A stretch of DNA of 64,000 nt from Bacteroidota bacterium. GTDB taxonomy: Bacteria; Bacteroidota; Bacteroidia; Chitinophagales; UBA10324. The position numbers were made by a program, and so were the translations under genes. Each line of letters opens with the position of its first letter. Position 1 is the stretch's first letter. The stretch lies in NCBI GenBank assembly GCA_014190575.1, contig BJGQ01000004.1, positions 1 through 64,000 of the forward strand. Direction: 5' to 3'. Positions 35,937 through 46,006 of this stretch are shown here, piece by piece. Below the pieces are notes generated by a model, which made no database searches, was not told where the DNA came from, and saw only the letters and a list, made by a program, of their open reading frames with translations.

Positions 35937-36977
35937 ATGTTTGATACCTGTGATTTTGAAGTGCCGCAAAATTTTGAACGGTATACAATAAACTACCCGT
36001 CGTTTTTATATTCGTATGGATACAATATTCCATCAGAAAATATATACCAATATCAAAAGAGAAAATACAGTGAATTGTTTAAAGGAGTTGATATAAGTAC
36101 AGGTAAAATATATCAGTCACTGCAGGCACTGGGATTATTGGATAACACGATGTTGATTTTTACGACTGATAATTCAAACCTGATTGGCGAACACGGGTTG
36201 TTTTCAAAACTCCATCCGTATGATGAGTGTATGCACCTGCCGCTATTAATCAGGTATCCACCATGGTATCTTCCAGGAACAATTATGAATTCAAATTTTT
36301 TGTTGAATATAGATATTACCCCAACCATACTTGATGTAGCTGGTATTACTGATTCTTTCGGAATGGAAGGAACATCAGCAAGACAATTTGCAAATGGAAC
36401 AAAATGGAGAAAAGCATTTTTATATGAACAATATGCTGATTCCAATGAAAGTCCATTTACAGTTAAAACTTTCAGAGATGAATTTTTTCAATACAACCAA
36501 TATTTCTGTTACGATACAACAGAGGAACTGTTTGATATGATAACAGACCCATTGCAAAAAACAAATTTAGTGCATCACTCTAAATACCTGGATACGCTTA
36601 CCGATTATCGGATAAAACTTGATAGTTTAAGATCGTTGGAAGGAGATACAGTTTTTATTCCGCTTACTCCATGTTATTTGTTAAATCCATCTTTTCCACT
36701 CACGGGTTCTGTTTTCAATAATCAACTATTAATTGAACCTGATTTTTTTATTTATCCCAATCCTGTAAATAATTTTTTAACCATATTTTGTAATCAATCA
36801 AATAGTTATTTTGAAATAAAGGATATTCTGGGAAGAACACTTTCGCATTTTACAATGACTCGTTATGATTCAGGTAAAAAAATTATTGATGTATCAGGTT
36901 TATGCAATGGAAATTATTTTATTGAGGGCAGTTCAATAAAACCGTATCGTATAAAAAAATTTATTGTGGTAAAATAA
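35937..36977 (+). pseudogene. Sulfatase, 3' fragment with T9SS sorting domain
   Basis: Continues the sulfatase in the frame entered after the T6 frameshift. The stretch just after the TAA at 35919 (IQYNGMFD) plus the ATG-initiated part reads as uninterrupted family sequence: LPQNF-like VPQNFERY, IYQSLQALGLLDNTMLIFTTDN, then GEHGLFSKLHPYDECMHLPLL, the C-terminal metal-site region, and DITPTILDVAGI. A T9SS sorting domain ends the protein (FFIYPNPVNNFLTI, IKDILGRTLS, LCNGNYFIEG). Without the N-terminus it has no signal peptide or active-site Cys and would be non-functional. No sulfatase-maturing enzyme is in the window. Confidence 0.8.
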
Positions 36978-37063
36978 TACTGCCATCGGTTCGACTCCGT
37001 AGTAACATTTTTACTCGTAAAGAAAAAAGCTGCTATCACCGATACATAATTCCTATTCTCTTT

Positions 37064-37093
37064 TTTGCCCATAACATTCATCGCATACATTTG
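37064..37093 (+). promoter_or_regulatory. Promoter of the TonB receptor gene
   Basis: TTTG at 37064 and TACATTTG at 37086 separated by 18 bases, a full match to the Bacteroidota consensus. The ATG at 37102 is only 8 bases beyond the -7 element, so the leader would be a few bases long. Confidence 0.65.
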
Positions 37094-37101
37094 CGCCGCC
37101 T

Positions 37102-39459
37102 ATGAAAAAAATTCTGTTGCTATTTTTAATTATCAGCTTTCAATTATCCATTAACAATTTCACTTACGCACAAAATAAATTCACACTTAGCGGTTATGTT
37201 AAAGATTCAGTTTCGGGTGAAAGCTTAATTGCCGCTTCTGTGTTTGTGAAAACAAATTCGCAAGGTGCATACACCAATGAATATGGATTTTATTCCATTT
37301 CACTTCCACCCGGAAATTATGAACTCATTTATTCCTATGTCGGATTTAAAACCATTTCGAAAACTGTTACACTGAATGCGGATATGCGCATCAATGTTAA
37401 TCTCCCTTCTTCAGCAAATACTTTGAAAGAAATTGTGGTGGAGACAGAAAAGAATGATGCGAATGTGCAAAGCTCCGATGTAGGAAAGTATGAATTGCAG
37501 ATGGATAAAATAAAAACACTACCGGCAATTTTCGGTGAAGTGGATATTATGAAAACAATTCAATTGCTTCCAGGTGTACAGGGAGGAACTGAAGGCACGA
37601 GCGGGTTTTATGTGCGTGGTGGAGGGCCTGACCAGAATTTAGTTTTGCTGGATGAAGCAGTAGTGTATAACACCGGTCACTTGTTTGGTTTCTTCTCGGT
37701 GTTTAATGCCGATGCAATTTTAAATACCACTTTATACAAGGGCGGAATGCCAGCTGAATATGGTGGACGAATTTCTTCGGTACTCGATGTAAACATGAAG
37801 GAAGGCAACATTAAATCGTATCATGCTTCTGGCGGAATTGGTGTGATTGCTTCACGCTTGACTTTGGAAGGGCCCATTAAAAAAAATAAATCTTCGTTCA
37901 TGATTTCTGGACGAAGAACTTATATTGATGTATTGCTCAAACCAATTATATCGAAATCAAAATTTGCAGGCAGCGGTTATTATTTCTATGACCTGAATGC
38001 AAAAGCCAATTATACTTTCTCTGATAAAGACCGTGTTTTTGTAAGCGGATATTTTGGTCGCGATGTTTTCAGTTTTAAAAATGCAGATATTAAAATGGCT
38101 ATTCCATGGGGGAATGCGACAGGAACAGTGCGCTGGAATCATTTATTCAACAGCAAATTATTTATGAATGTGGATGCGATATATAATGATTATCATTTTG
38201 AATTGGATGCTTCGCAAAGTGATTTTGATATTCGTTTATACAGCGGAATAAAAGACCGTAATGCAAAAATTGATTTCACCTACTATCCGCACATTCGACA
38301 TGAAATAAAATTTGGTATCAATTACACTTACCACATTTTTTTACCAAGCAGTGTAACAGCCAAGAGCGGTGATGTGGAATTTAATCCGGCACGCATTGAA
38401 AGAAAGTATGGACACGAGAGCGGACTGTTTTTACAAGACAAGTACACACTCAACGAAAAAATAGAAGTGAATGCAGGGGTTCGTGTATCAATGTTCGAGC
38501 AGGTTGGTCCGTATAAAAAAATAATATATGGTTTTACCGGATTACCTGATGACAGTATAATTTATGAAGCAGGTCAGCACATGAAAACTTATTATGGTGT
38601 GGAGCCGCGATTAATTTTAAAAGTCAGCGTTGACAAACATTCTTCAATAAAAGCAAGTTACAATTTCAGTAAACAATACATTCACTTAGTCAGTAATAAT
38701 GGAACAACATTGCCAACTGATATTTGGGTCCCGAGTTCATTGGTGGTTAAACCACAAATGGGCAATCAATATTCAGTTGGGTATTTCCGGAATTTCTTTG
38801 ATGATAAATTGGAAACTTCTGTTGAAGTTTATTACAAGACTTTAAAAAATCAAATTGAATTCAAAGAAGGATACACACCTACTCCAAATGAAGATTTGGA
38901 AGAAAGCTTTGTTTTCGGAACCGGTGATTCAAAAGGAATTGAATTTTACATTAATAAAGCGCGTGGAAGATTTACAGGTTGGATTTCGTACACACTTGCA
39001 TATACCAATCGACAATTTCCCGATTTGAATGGTGGTGTAGCATTTCCATATCGATACGACAGAAGGAATGTTTTGTCGGTTGTAGCTTCTTATAAATTAA
39101 ATGACCGATGGACATTGGCAGCGACTTTTGTTTATCAAACCGGAATTGCATTTACGCCACCCGAAGGAAAATATTTTATTGAAGGAAGTGTGTTGACAGA
39201 ATATGGAACCATTAATGGATTCAGAATGAAGGCATACAACCGCGCTGATATTTCATTGACATTCGAAGGACACAAAAGAAAATACATTCAGGATGGATGG
39301 AACTTCAGCATCTACAATTTATACAATCGCAAGAATCCATATTTTATTTATGACAAGTACGAAGGACAGTTTTTAGTTGATCCAACCATAACTATTCAGG
39401 CACGACAGGTAAGTTTATTTCCAATCATTCCATCTGTGACCTGGAATTTTAAATTTTAG
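37102..39459 (+). CDS. TonB-dependent outer-membrane receptor with carboxypeptidase-like N-terminal domain
   Basis: Energy-dependent transporter of 785 residues. Signal peptide (1-24), a CarboxypepD_reg-like domain (~28-110; FTLSGYVKDSVSGESLIAASVFVKT), the plug domain (~135-240) with the LPGVQGGTEGTSGFYVRGGGPDQNLVLLDEAVVYN block, and a 22-strand barrel ending in VTWNFKF. It is shorter than SusC-type receptors (~1000 residues) and has no SusD partner. A DUF4249 lipoprotein gene follows after 31 bases, the usual partner of this subgroup. The substrate is unknown. Confidence 0.92.
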   Translation: MKKILLLFLIISFQLSINNFTYAQNKFTLSGYVKDSVSGESLIAASVFVKTNSQGAYTNEYGFYSISLPPGNYELIYSYVGFKTISKTVTLNADMRINVNLPSSANTLKEIVVETEKNDANVQSSDVGKYELQMDKIKTLPAIFGEVDIMKTIQLLPGVQGGTEGTSGFYVRGGGPDQNLVLLDEAVVYNTGHLFGFFSVFNADAILNTTLYKGGMPAEYGGRISSVLDVNMKEGNIKSYHASGGIGVIASRLTLEGPIKKNKSSFMISGRRTYIDVLLKPIISKSKFAGSGYYFYDLNAKANYTFSDKDRVFVSGYFGRDVFSFKNADIKMAIPWGNATGTVRWNHLFNSKLFMNVDAIYNDYHFELDASQSDFDIRLYSGIKDRNAKIDFTYYPHIRHEIKFGINYTYHIFLPSSVTAKSGDVEFNPARIERKYGHESGLFLQDKYTLNEKIEVNAGVRVSMFEQVGPYKKIIYGFTGLPDDSIIYEAGQHMKTYYGVEPRLILKVSVDKHSSIKASYNFSKQYIHLVSNNGTTLPTDIWVPSSLVVKPQMGNQYSVGYFRNFFDDKLETSVEVYYKTLKNQIEFKEGYTPTPNEDLEESFVFGTGDSKGIEFYINKARGRFTGWISYTLAYTNRQFPDLNGGVAFPYRYDRRNVLSVVASYKLNDRWTLAATFVYQTGIAFTPPEGKYFIEGSVLTEYGTINGFRMKAYNRADISLTFEGHKRKYIQDGWNFSIYNLYNRKNPYFIYDKYEGQFLVDPTITIQARQVSLFPIIPSVTWNFKF

Positions 39460-39490
39460 TTAATCTGGAAGTCAGAAACAAAAAAAGAAA

Positions 39491-40369
39491 ATGAAAAAAA
39501 ATAAATCAATCATACAATCTTTCACACTTTTAATTGCAGTTGCAATTTTATTTTCATCGTGCGAAAAAAATATTTCCATTGATGTTCCGGCACCACCTGA
39601 TAAATTAGTGGTGGAAGGCTTTATTGAAACAGGTAGTTTTCCGTATGTTATTCTCACAAAAAATTCTGCTTACTACTCCACTTTCAATCTCACTGATATC
39701 AATAAATATTTTGTCCATGATGCAGTTGTGAAGGTTTCTGATGGAACTGATACAGTTACACTTCAGGAAATAATCTATGATACAGCAGGAGTTCAGATAT
39801 CAGTTTATTTTGGATTTGGATTGTTGGGGCAAGTTGGAAAAACTTATTCACTACACATAGAAGCTGAAGGTAAAACTGTTGATGCTGTTACAACTATTCT
39901 TCCTTCCATTCCACTTGATAGTATTTGGGTTACTTACAATGAAAATCCTGATTTCCCCGATAAAGTAAGATTGTATTGTCAGTTATCTGACCCGGCTCAA
40001 CTTGGCCAATATGTTCGGTACTTTACAAAAGTTGATACAGAAGTTTTTGAACCGGGATTGAATTCGGTTTTTGATGATGTACTGATAAATGGAACTACTT
40101 TTAAATTCCCACTCGACAGAGGATACAACCGAAATGATTCAATTGATTTTGATTCATATGGACTATTCAATAAAGGCGATACAATAACAGTGAAGTGGTG
40201 TAACATTGAAAAAGCACATTTCGATTTCTGGAGAACACTCGAATTCAGTTTGGGCAGTCAGGGAAATCCATTCTCATCACCACTTGAAATAAAATCAAAC
40301 ATTGTTGGCGGCCTTGGAATATGGGGTGGCTACTCGCCGAGTTTTAAAACCATTATTGTTCCGCAGTAA
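39491..40369 (+). CDS. DUF4249 lipoprotein
   Basis: A 292-residue lipoprotein. The lipobox ILFSSC gives Cys24. The domain start reads EKNISIDVPAPPDKLVVEGFIETGSFPYVILTKN, the hallmark of DUF4249. Such proteins are almost always encoded directly behind a short TonB-dependent receptor, as here, and are thought to sit on the outer membrane and assist uptake, in analogy to SusD. That role is inferred from context. It is convergent with fabI, with no base between the two stop codons. Confidence 0.88.
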   Translation: MKKNKSIIQSFTLLIAVAILFSSCEKNISIDVPAPPDKLVVEGFIETGSFPYVILTKNSAYYSTFNLTDINKYFVHDAVVKVSDGTDTVTLQEIIYDTAGVQISVYFGFGLLGQVGKTYSLHIEAEGKTVDAVTTILPSIPLDSIWVTYNENPDFPDKVRLYCQLSDPAQLGQYVRYFTKVDTEVFEPGLNSVFDDVLINGTTFKFPLDRGYNRNDSIDFDSYGLFNKGDTITVKWCNIEKAHFDFWRTLEFSLGSQGNPFSSPLEIKSNIVGGLGIWGGYSPSFKTIIVPQ

Positions 40370-41185
40370 CTACAACTTCGAAACTGCATCCATCAGTTTT
40401 TCACTCACACCGGTAAATGAAAATCCGCCATCGTGAAAAAGATTTTGCATCGTAATCATCTTTGTATAATCACTGAACATGGTAATACAATATTGCGCGC
40501 ATGCTTCAGCACTTGCATTTCCTAACGGTGAAATATCATTGGCGTATTTAAAAAAAATATCAAAACCTTCAACACCACTTCCTGCTGTTGTCCATGTTGG
40601 TGATTGAGAAATAGTATTCACTCGAACTTTCTTTTTTATACCGTAGTGATAACCAAAACTGCGAGCAATACTTTCAAGCGTTGCTTTTGCATCAGCCATG
40701 TCGTTGTAATTGGGGAATGTGCGCTGTGATGCAATGTAAGTTAAACCAACAACCGAACCCCACTCGCTCAATGCATCTAATTGATATGCTGCTTGTAAAA
40801 CTTTATGCAATGAGAGTGCTGAAACATCCAATGTCTTTAAATAAAATTCATAATTCAAATCGGTGTAAGGTTTTTTCTTCCGCACATTCGGACTCATTCC
40901 AATGGAGTGTAAAATAAAATCGATTGGACCATTGTGAATTTCCATGCAACGCTTCAATAAATTTGTTAAATCTTCAGATGAAGTTGCATCAGCAGGAACT
41001 ACTTCAGCATTGCACTTGGCGGCAAGTTCATTTATTTTCCCCATTCGCATAGCAATAGGCGCATTGGTAAGTGTGATTGATGCACCTTCAGCAACTGCGG
41101 CTTCAGCTACTTTCCAGGCAATTGAACTTTCATCCAATGCTCCAAAAATCAATCCTTTCTTCCCTTTTAAAATCTGATTTGACAT
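40370..41185 (-). CDS. fabI: Enoyl-[acyl-carrier-protein] reductase (NADH)
   Basis: Last reduction step of each fatty-acid elongation cycle. It is an SDR-fold enzyme of 271 residues with GKKGLIFGALDESSIAWKVAE at the cofactor site, HSIGMSPN and the Tyr-x6-Lys catalytic pair in NYNDMADAKATLES. Another Tyr (VVGLTYIASQ) lies where FabI has its first catalytic Tyr. A perfect -7 element TATGTTTG (minus strand, 41202-41209) precedes the ATG by 16 bases. No other fab genes are adjacent. Confidence 0.94.
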   Translation of the reverse strand: MSNQILKGKKGLIFGALDESSIAWKVAEAAVAEGASITLTNAPIAMRMGKINELAAKCNAEVVPADATSSEDLTNLLKRCMEIHNGPIDFILHSIGMSPNVRKKKPYTDLNYEFYLKTLDVSALSLHKVLQAAYQLDALSEWGSVVGLTYIASQRTFPNYNDMADAKATLESIARSFGYHYGIKKKVRVNTISQSPTWTTAGSGVEGFDIFFKYANDISPLGNASAEACAQYCITMFSDYTKMITMQNLFHDGGFSFTGVSEKLMDAVSKL

Positions 41186-41201
41186 ATGATTTTGTTTGTC
41201 A

Positions 41202-41209
41202 CAAACATA
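41202..41209 (-). promoter_or_regulatory. Putative -7 element of fabI
   Basis: TATGTTTG on the minus strand, a full match to TAnnTTTG, 16 bases upstream of the ATG. No clear -33 element was identified. Confidence 0.5.
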
Positions 41210-41312
41210 AACAGCAAATTGAGAATTGGAAGATTCATTACTCCAATATTAAAACTGAAATATCAACTTTATAAAACAGGGTATTTATTTTAAGTCAATT
41301 AAAAAATAGCGG

Positions 41313-41813
41313 TTACTTTTTTCCTTCCTTCATCATTTGAGGAAAACCCATATTGCGTGCGAGTGCGTTTACTGCTTTTGCAATCCTGTTTGCTTTTGTG
41401 CTATCTGTTTTAGACCCCAGAATCCACTTAGTAAAATATTTTTGATGTGAGCCCGGAAGTGATTGAAAATACTTCATTGCATTATCTTCTTCGGCCATGC
41501 ACTCCATAAAATCTGTGTCGTGAACAAATTCACTTTTGTCTTCCTGCATTTGTACCAGAACAATTTCGCCAGTAAGAACTCCTGTTTTTTTTCTTATAGT
41601 TGAGTTTAATGGCAAAATAAAATTTCCTTCTCCCATTGGAAGTAAGGCGGTTTCTTTAATAATTAAATTATTTATTTTTCCTTTTACCCGAAACGATTTT
41701 TTGTTATTCGGTTTTATTTTTTCAGCAATGTCAAATGGAATTTCAATGTAAGTCCATCCCGTTTTCTCACCCATTTGACCAAATTTTTTTACTACAGAAT
41801 CAAACTCAATCAT
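41313..41813 (-). CDS. DUF1905/YdeI-OmpD-associated-like protein
   Basis: A 166-residue cytoplasmic protein. Residues ~1-90 form a DUF1905-type small beta-barrel (GWTYIEIPFDIAEKI, FRVKGKINNL, FILPLNSTIRKKTG). The C-terminal part is the YdeI/OmdA-like helical segment (FQSLPGSHQKYFTKWILGSKTDSTKANRIAKAV). These domains are common in Bacteroidota; no biochemical role is established. It appears to be a single transcription unit downstream of the response regulator. Confidence 0.8.
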   Translation of the reverse strand: MIEFDSVVKKFGQMGEKTGWTYIEIPFDIAEKIKPNNKKSFRVKGKINNLIIKETALLPMGEGNFILPLNSTIRKKTGVLTGEIVLVQMQEDKSEFVHDTDFMECMAEEDNAMKYFQSLPGSHQKYFTKWILGSKTDSTKANRIAKAVNALARNMGFPQMMKEGKK

Positions 41814-41888
41814 AAAATGTAAACAGGAAAAATTGAAGAGAAAATGTGAAGATATTTTTTCACTGAATAAATTTTTTAACAGGAAAAA

Positions 41889-42287
41889 TTAAACTACAAC
41901 GCTGTTTAATTTATCAACAGATAATGGTTTTACTAGGAAAGAAATTACTTGCGGAAAATCTTTTGCCCTTCCATAATCCTGGTCATCTAAAGTAGATGAG
42001 AGCATTATTACTTTTGGTTTTGTAGTAATGTCGGGAGATAATTTTACATACTCCTCTAAAAATCCAAACCCATCAATGATGGGCATTCTTATATCCAGAA
42101 AAATTATATCGGGTACTTTTGATAAATCATTTGCAACATCTGTTTTCAGGTATTCAAGTGCATCAACACCCGATGGCATAACTGTTATGTTTTGACCGAA
42201 CCCTGCAATTTCAATCAGGCGTTCATGCATCACATTGTTAATCTCATTATCATCAATGAGTAAAACATTTTCAAATCGTGCTGACAT
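41889..42287 (-). CDS. Single-domain response regulator (CheY-like)
   Basis: A receiver domain of 132 residues without an output domain. The acidic pocket is in LLIDDNE, the phosphoacceptor is Asp65 (FLDIRMP), the Ser switch is in MLSSTL, and the conserved Lys is in FLVKPL. It starts 8 bases after the stop of the histidine kinase gene on the same strand, so the two form a pair. Without a DNA-binding domain it probably acts through protein contacts or as a phosphate relay. Confidence 0.92.
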   Translation of the reverse strand: MSARFENVLLIDDNEINNVMHERLIEIAGFGQNITVMPSGVDALEYLKTDVANDLSKVPDIIFLDIRMPIIDGFGFLEEYVKLSPDITTKPKVIMLSSTLDDQDYGRAKDFPQVISFLVKPLSVDKLNSVVV

Positions 42288-42295
42288 TTTATTTT

Positions 42296-44464
42296 CTATT
42301 TCAGTTTAACATTCGGGATCTCTACTTTGAATGTTGTGCCAACATTCGGAGTTGAAATAACTGAAATTTTTCCGTTTATTTTATTTAAAGTTTCTTTTAA
42401 TATATACAAACCCAATCCAGAACCACTGCCTTGAGTGGTAGCACGATAAAACATGTCAAATATTTTCTCCTGATATTGGGGGGTAATTCCGATTCCATTA
42501 TCAGCAATGGTGATTTCAACTTTTGAATTTGTTACTACTGCATCAATTGAAACAAACGGATTAGGCTCTTTTTTATTCTGATATTTTACTGCATTTGAAA
42601 TCAGATTATTTAAAATCACTTTTAACCTGGTTTTGTCAGTGTAAAGAGGTACCTGCATATCAAAGTTTAATTTCTTTTCTACTCGCTCAGAGCCATCCAT
42701 AAATTGCATACCGGCTAACACTTCTTCAGTTACTTCGTGCATATCCACTTCTTCAATTTCAATTTCGGTTCTGGTATTTTTTGAGTATTCAAGTATTTCT
42801 TTAATGGTGTTATCTAAATTAGTAACATTGGTTCTCATCATATCCAAATATTTCTTCGGCTTCTCATCAGTGATAGTAAGTTCAACAATATCTACTAATC
42901 CAATCACATTCATCAATGGAGCACGCAGGTCGTGAGAAGTACTGTAAACAAACCGGTCTAATTCCGAATTGGTTTTTATCAATTCTTCGTTCTGAGTTTT
43001 AATTCTTTCCAATGAAAGTTTATTATCAGTAACCGCTTTATCTTTTTCCATCAGCACACTAATAATATTTACAATACGAGTGATAATTTCTGAATCTTTT
43101 GCATTTGGTTTTTCCATTGCAGTTTCATAGTAGGCTTCAAACACCCCCAACACATTTCCTGTTTCAGATAAAATTGGATACGAGAAACATGATGCTATTT
43201 TATATCTTCTTGCAAAAACTAAAAAGTCTTTCCATTCTTCGTTTGTTTCAACATTGTTGCAATATGAATTGCACTTGCTCATTGCCGCTTTGCCAGATGA
43301 GATAGAGCTGAAACTTATATTAATATCACCAATTGATTTTATAAATTCCTGTGAAATATTTGGCGCCACATACCAGTTTAATAAATTTGATTCTTCATTT
43401 GTTTTGAGAATAGCGCAACGCATTCCGCTGCTGAGTTCTTCAATATTGGTTACTAAATGATTTAACGCACGGGTTAAATCATTATCCTTTGAAGCCATTT
43501 CCAATACTTGTTTTTCAGCAAGCAATAATTTTTCCATGCGCTTCCTTTCAGAAATATCAGTGATGCGAATTTGTAAATGTGGTTTGTTTAAATATTCCAC
43601 TACACGAATTTCCAGGTTGCCCCAAAATGTTTTTCCCTTGCGTGTGTTGTATTCCATTTCCTTCGACCATCCCCAATTATCTTTTATTTGTTTTTTAATT
43701 CTGTCTATTTCAGAATCGGCAAACGGATTTTTTTGCAACGCAATCGGATCCAATCCGATTAATTCTTCCATTGAAGAAACTTCAAATAATTCAATCGCTC
43801 TTTTATTACAATTGATGATTTTCATTTCATCTAACTTGGTCATCAGATTTGCATCGGCTGATTCATTAAATATATTTTTAAATAAATCCTCACTCTTTTT
43901 TAGTTTTTCCTGTGTGCGGAGTTTTGATCCGAAAGTGATACCAATAATGATCGATGCTGAACTAAATACAGTGGCTATAATATCAGGATTTAATTCAGTA
44001 GTAATTCGATTTGTGACAACTATAATTACTAAGGAGTTGAAAGCAAGAAAAATATATAAAATGCTGGGCTTTCTGAAGGCTGTGCTGCTTACCATAAATG
44101 TGAGAAGTAAAGCAATTGTATTATTTATTTCAAATTTATTTGAAGAACATTCATCAATACTTTGAATCATAATAAGAAAAACAACAGAGTAGACTATTGT
44201 CAATAAATTCTTCTTGATGATTTTAATGATAAAAGAAAGTGAAACAAGAAGCAGAGAAGTTACCCCAATTAGCATGTCTTCATAAAATAATGACTTACTT
44301 GTAAGGTTAGACTGAAACATTGTAATACCAAAAGTGAAATAAGCAAATCCGACTATGAATAAAAGCATGCGGATGAATTTTACATCATCCTCAATTAAAC
44401 TGAATATTCGTTTCGATTTTTCTAAAAATGTCTTTGTACTCGACAAAGTTGATGCATTTGACAT
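42296..44464 (-). CDS. Membrane sensor histidine kinase with PAS and GAF domains
   Basis: A 722-residue kinase. Up to six membrane helices (~30-185) with very short periplasmic loops suggest sensing within the membrane or cytoplasm. A PAS domain follows (~190-315; GNLEIRVVEYLNKPHLQIRITDISER), then a GAF domain (~330-475), a coiled-coil linker, a HisKA domain with the phosphoacceptor His511 (STSHDLRAPLMN), and an HATPase_c domain with N-box LNNLISNAVKYQ, G1 DNGIGI and G2 GSGLGLYI. All catalytic boxes are intact. The cognate partner is almost certainly the CheY-like regulator 8 bases downstream. The signal is unknown. Confidence 0.93.
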   Translation of the reverse strand: MSNASTLSSTKTFLEKSKRIFSLIEDDVKFIRMLLFIVGFAYFTFGITMFQSNLTSKSLFYEDMLIGVTSLLLVSLSFIIKIIKKNLLTIVYSVVFLIMIQSIDECSSNKFEINNTIALLLTFMVSSTAFRKPSILYIFLAFNSLVIIVVTNRITTELNPDIIATVFSSASIIIGITFGSKLRTQEKLKKSEDLFKNIFNESADANLMTKLDEMKIINCNKRAIELFEVSSMEELIGLDPIALQKNPFADSEIDRIKKQIKDNWGWSKEMEYNTRKGKTFWGNLEIRVVEYLNKPHLQIRITDISERKRMEKLLLAEKQVLEMASKDNDLTRALNHLVTNIEELSSGMRCAILKTNEESNLLNWYVAPNISQEFIKSIGDINISFSSISSGKAAMSKCNSYCNNVETNEEWKDFLVFARRYKIASCFSYPILSETGNVLGVFEAYYETAMEKPNAKDSEIITRIVNIISVLMEKDKAVTDNKLSLERIKTQNEELIKTNSELDRFVYSTSHDLRAPLMNVIGLVDIVELTITDEKPKKYLDMMRTNVTNLDNTIKEILEYSKNTRTEIEIEEVDMHEVTEEVLAGMQFMDGSERVEKKLNFDMQVPLYTDKTRLKVILNNLISNAVKYQNKKEPNPFVSIDAVVTNSKVEITIADNGIGITPQYQEKIFDMFYRATTQGSGSGLGLYILKETLNKINGKISVISTPNVGTTFKVEIPNVKLK

Positions 44465-44667
44465 CGAGGTGTTTTTTACTTTATATCGTTACCATTTATA
44501 AATAGTTACTTTAAAAAGGATATTCAATCTTGAAATAATCTAGTTAAGATAATTGTCCTTCTTGTATTATATGAAGGACAAATGAAAACTTAACGAGGAA
44601 AAACAAACGGATTTAGTATAATATATAGTAAATATTCTGTGAATCTTGCAGTCAAAATAGTTGTAGA

Positions 44668-45936
44668 ATGGCCAGATTTCAGACAAACCATGAACAGAAC
44701 ATGAGGATTATTGATCAGGTAACAATTACCTCATCGAATCTTGGGATTTCACAGTTAACAACTGAAGACAACTCATTAAATGGAAGAATCATTACCATTA
44801 ATGGTAAAGAACGGGTTAATTTTTCGTCGTGCAGTTACATGGGGCTGGAGCAACATCCTAAATTAAAAGAAGGTGCAATTGATGCCATCAATCGGTTTGG
44901 AACTCAATTTTCTTCATCTCGAGCTTACTTATCACTTTCATTATATCGCGAATTAGAAAATTTATTATCACTTATGTTTGAGATGCCCGTTATCGCATCT
45001 CCAACAACTACTCTTGGTCACTTCAGCAATATTCCGGTTTTAGTCAGTCCTGATGATTTGGTTATCATGGATGCAAAACTTCATGCGAGCGTGCAAATGG
45101 CATTGCAATTAATAAAGGCACGCGGTGGAAAAATAGAAGTGGTTCGTCATAACAGGATTGATATGCTTGAGGATATTATTTTGGATAATAAGGATAAGTA
45201 TAACAAAATATGGTACATGGCTGATGGTGTATACAGTATGTATGGTGATTACTCTCCTGTTGAAGATTTAATGGAATTACTTGATAGACAAGAACAACTT
45301 CATTTGTATTTCGATGATGCTCATGGTATGTCATGGACCGGAAAAAACGGAACTGGATATGTTCGAAGTAAAATGAAAAGACATGAGCGACTTTATTTAA
45401 CTACCTCATTAAATAAGGCCTTTGCTTCGGGTGGTGGTGCATTAATTTTTCCGAATGAAGAAGCAAGAAGAAGGGTTAGAAATTGCGGAAGCACAATGAT
45501 TTTTTCAGGCCCCATGCAACCATCGAGTTTGGGCGCTGGAATAGCATCAGCAGAAATTCATTTATCAAATGAAATTTATTCATTGCAGGAACAATTGCAA
45601 AATCGAATAACTTACTTTCATGATTTAGCTAAAAAACTCAACCTGCCGTTAATCAGTGATTCTAATTCACCGATTAAATTTATTGGAGTTGGAAAACCAG
45701 GGGTTGGTTACAGTATGGTTCGCAGGTTAATGGATAAAGGATACTTCATAAACCTCAGTGTATTCCCAAGTGTATCTTATAACAATACAGGCTTAAGGAT
45801 TCCAATTACCAATCATCATACCTTGGAAGATATTGAATCGTTGTTAAATCATGTTGCTCGCGAATTGCCATTGGCTTTGTTAGAAGAACAATCAAGTATC
45901 AAACAGATTTATCAGGCATTCAGATTGGTTGGATAA
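44668..45936 (+). CDS. PLP-dependent alpha-oxoamine synthase-like enzyme (AONS/KBL type)
   Basis: A 422-residue fold-type I PLP enzyme of the 8-amino-7-oxononanoate synthase / 2-amino-3-ketobutyrate ligase / serine palmitoyltransferase group. RVNFSSCSYMGLEQHP opens the fold, YFDDAHGMSW holds the cofactor Asp/His, and LTTSLNKAFASGGG holds the Schiff-base Lys. These enzymes condense an acyl-CoA with an amino acid. The acetyl/acyl substrate cannot be told from sequence: serine palmitoyltransferase would fit Bacteroidota sphingolipids, but no lipid gene is adjacent. The N-terminal 40 residues are longer than in AONS. It ends at a bidirectional terminator. Confidence 0.85.
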   Translation: MARFQTNHEQNMRIIDQVTITSSNLGISQLTTEDNSLNGRIITINGKERVNFSSCSYMGLEQHPKLKEGAIDAINRFGTQFSSSRAYLSLSLYRELENLLSLMFEMPVIASPTTTLGHFSNIPVLVSPDDLVIMDAKLHASVQMALQLIKARGGKIEVVRHNRIDMLEDIILDNKDKYNKIWYMADGVYSMYGDYSPVEDLMELLDRQEQLHLYFDDAHGMSWTGKNGTGYVRSKMKRHERLYLTTSLNKAFASGGGALIFPNEEARRRVRNCGSTMIFSGPMQPSSLGAGIASAEIHLSNEIYSLQEQLQNRITYFHDLAKKLNLPLISDSNSPIKFIGVGKPGVGYSMVRRLMDKGYFINLSVFPSVSYNNTGLRIPITNHHTLEDIESLLNHVARELPLALLEEQSSIKQIYQAFRLVG

Positions 45937-45954
45937 TCTTAATTGATAAGGCAT

Positions 45955-45989
45955 AAAAAAACCACTCTGAAAATTCAGAGTGGTTTTTT
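45955..45989. terminator. Bidirectional terminator between convergent genes
   Basis: A 10-bp stem (CCACTCTGAA and TTCAGAGTGG) with a tiny loop, flanked by A6 and T7, between the PLP enzyme and the peroxidase-like gene. Confidence 0.85.
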
Positions 45990-46006
45990 TATTTAACTTT
46001 TTATTC

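Noticed and set aside
43536-44165. 209-codon plus-strand frame opposite the histidine kinase
   Set aside because: Opposes well-supported PAS and membrane domains and has no recognisable domain.
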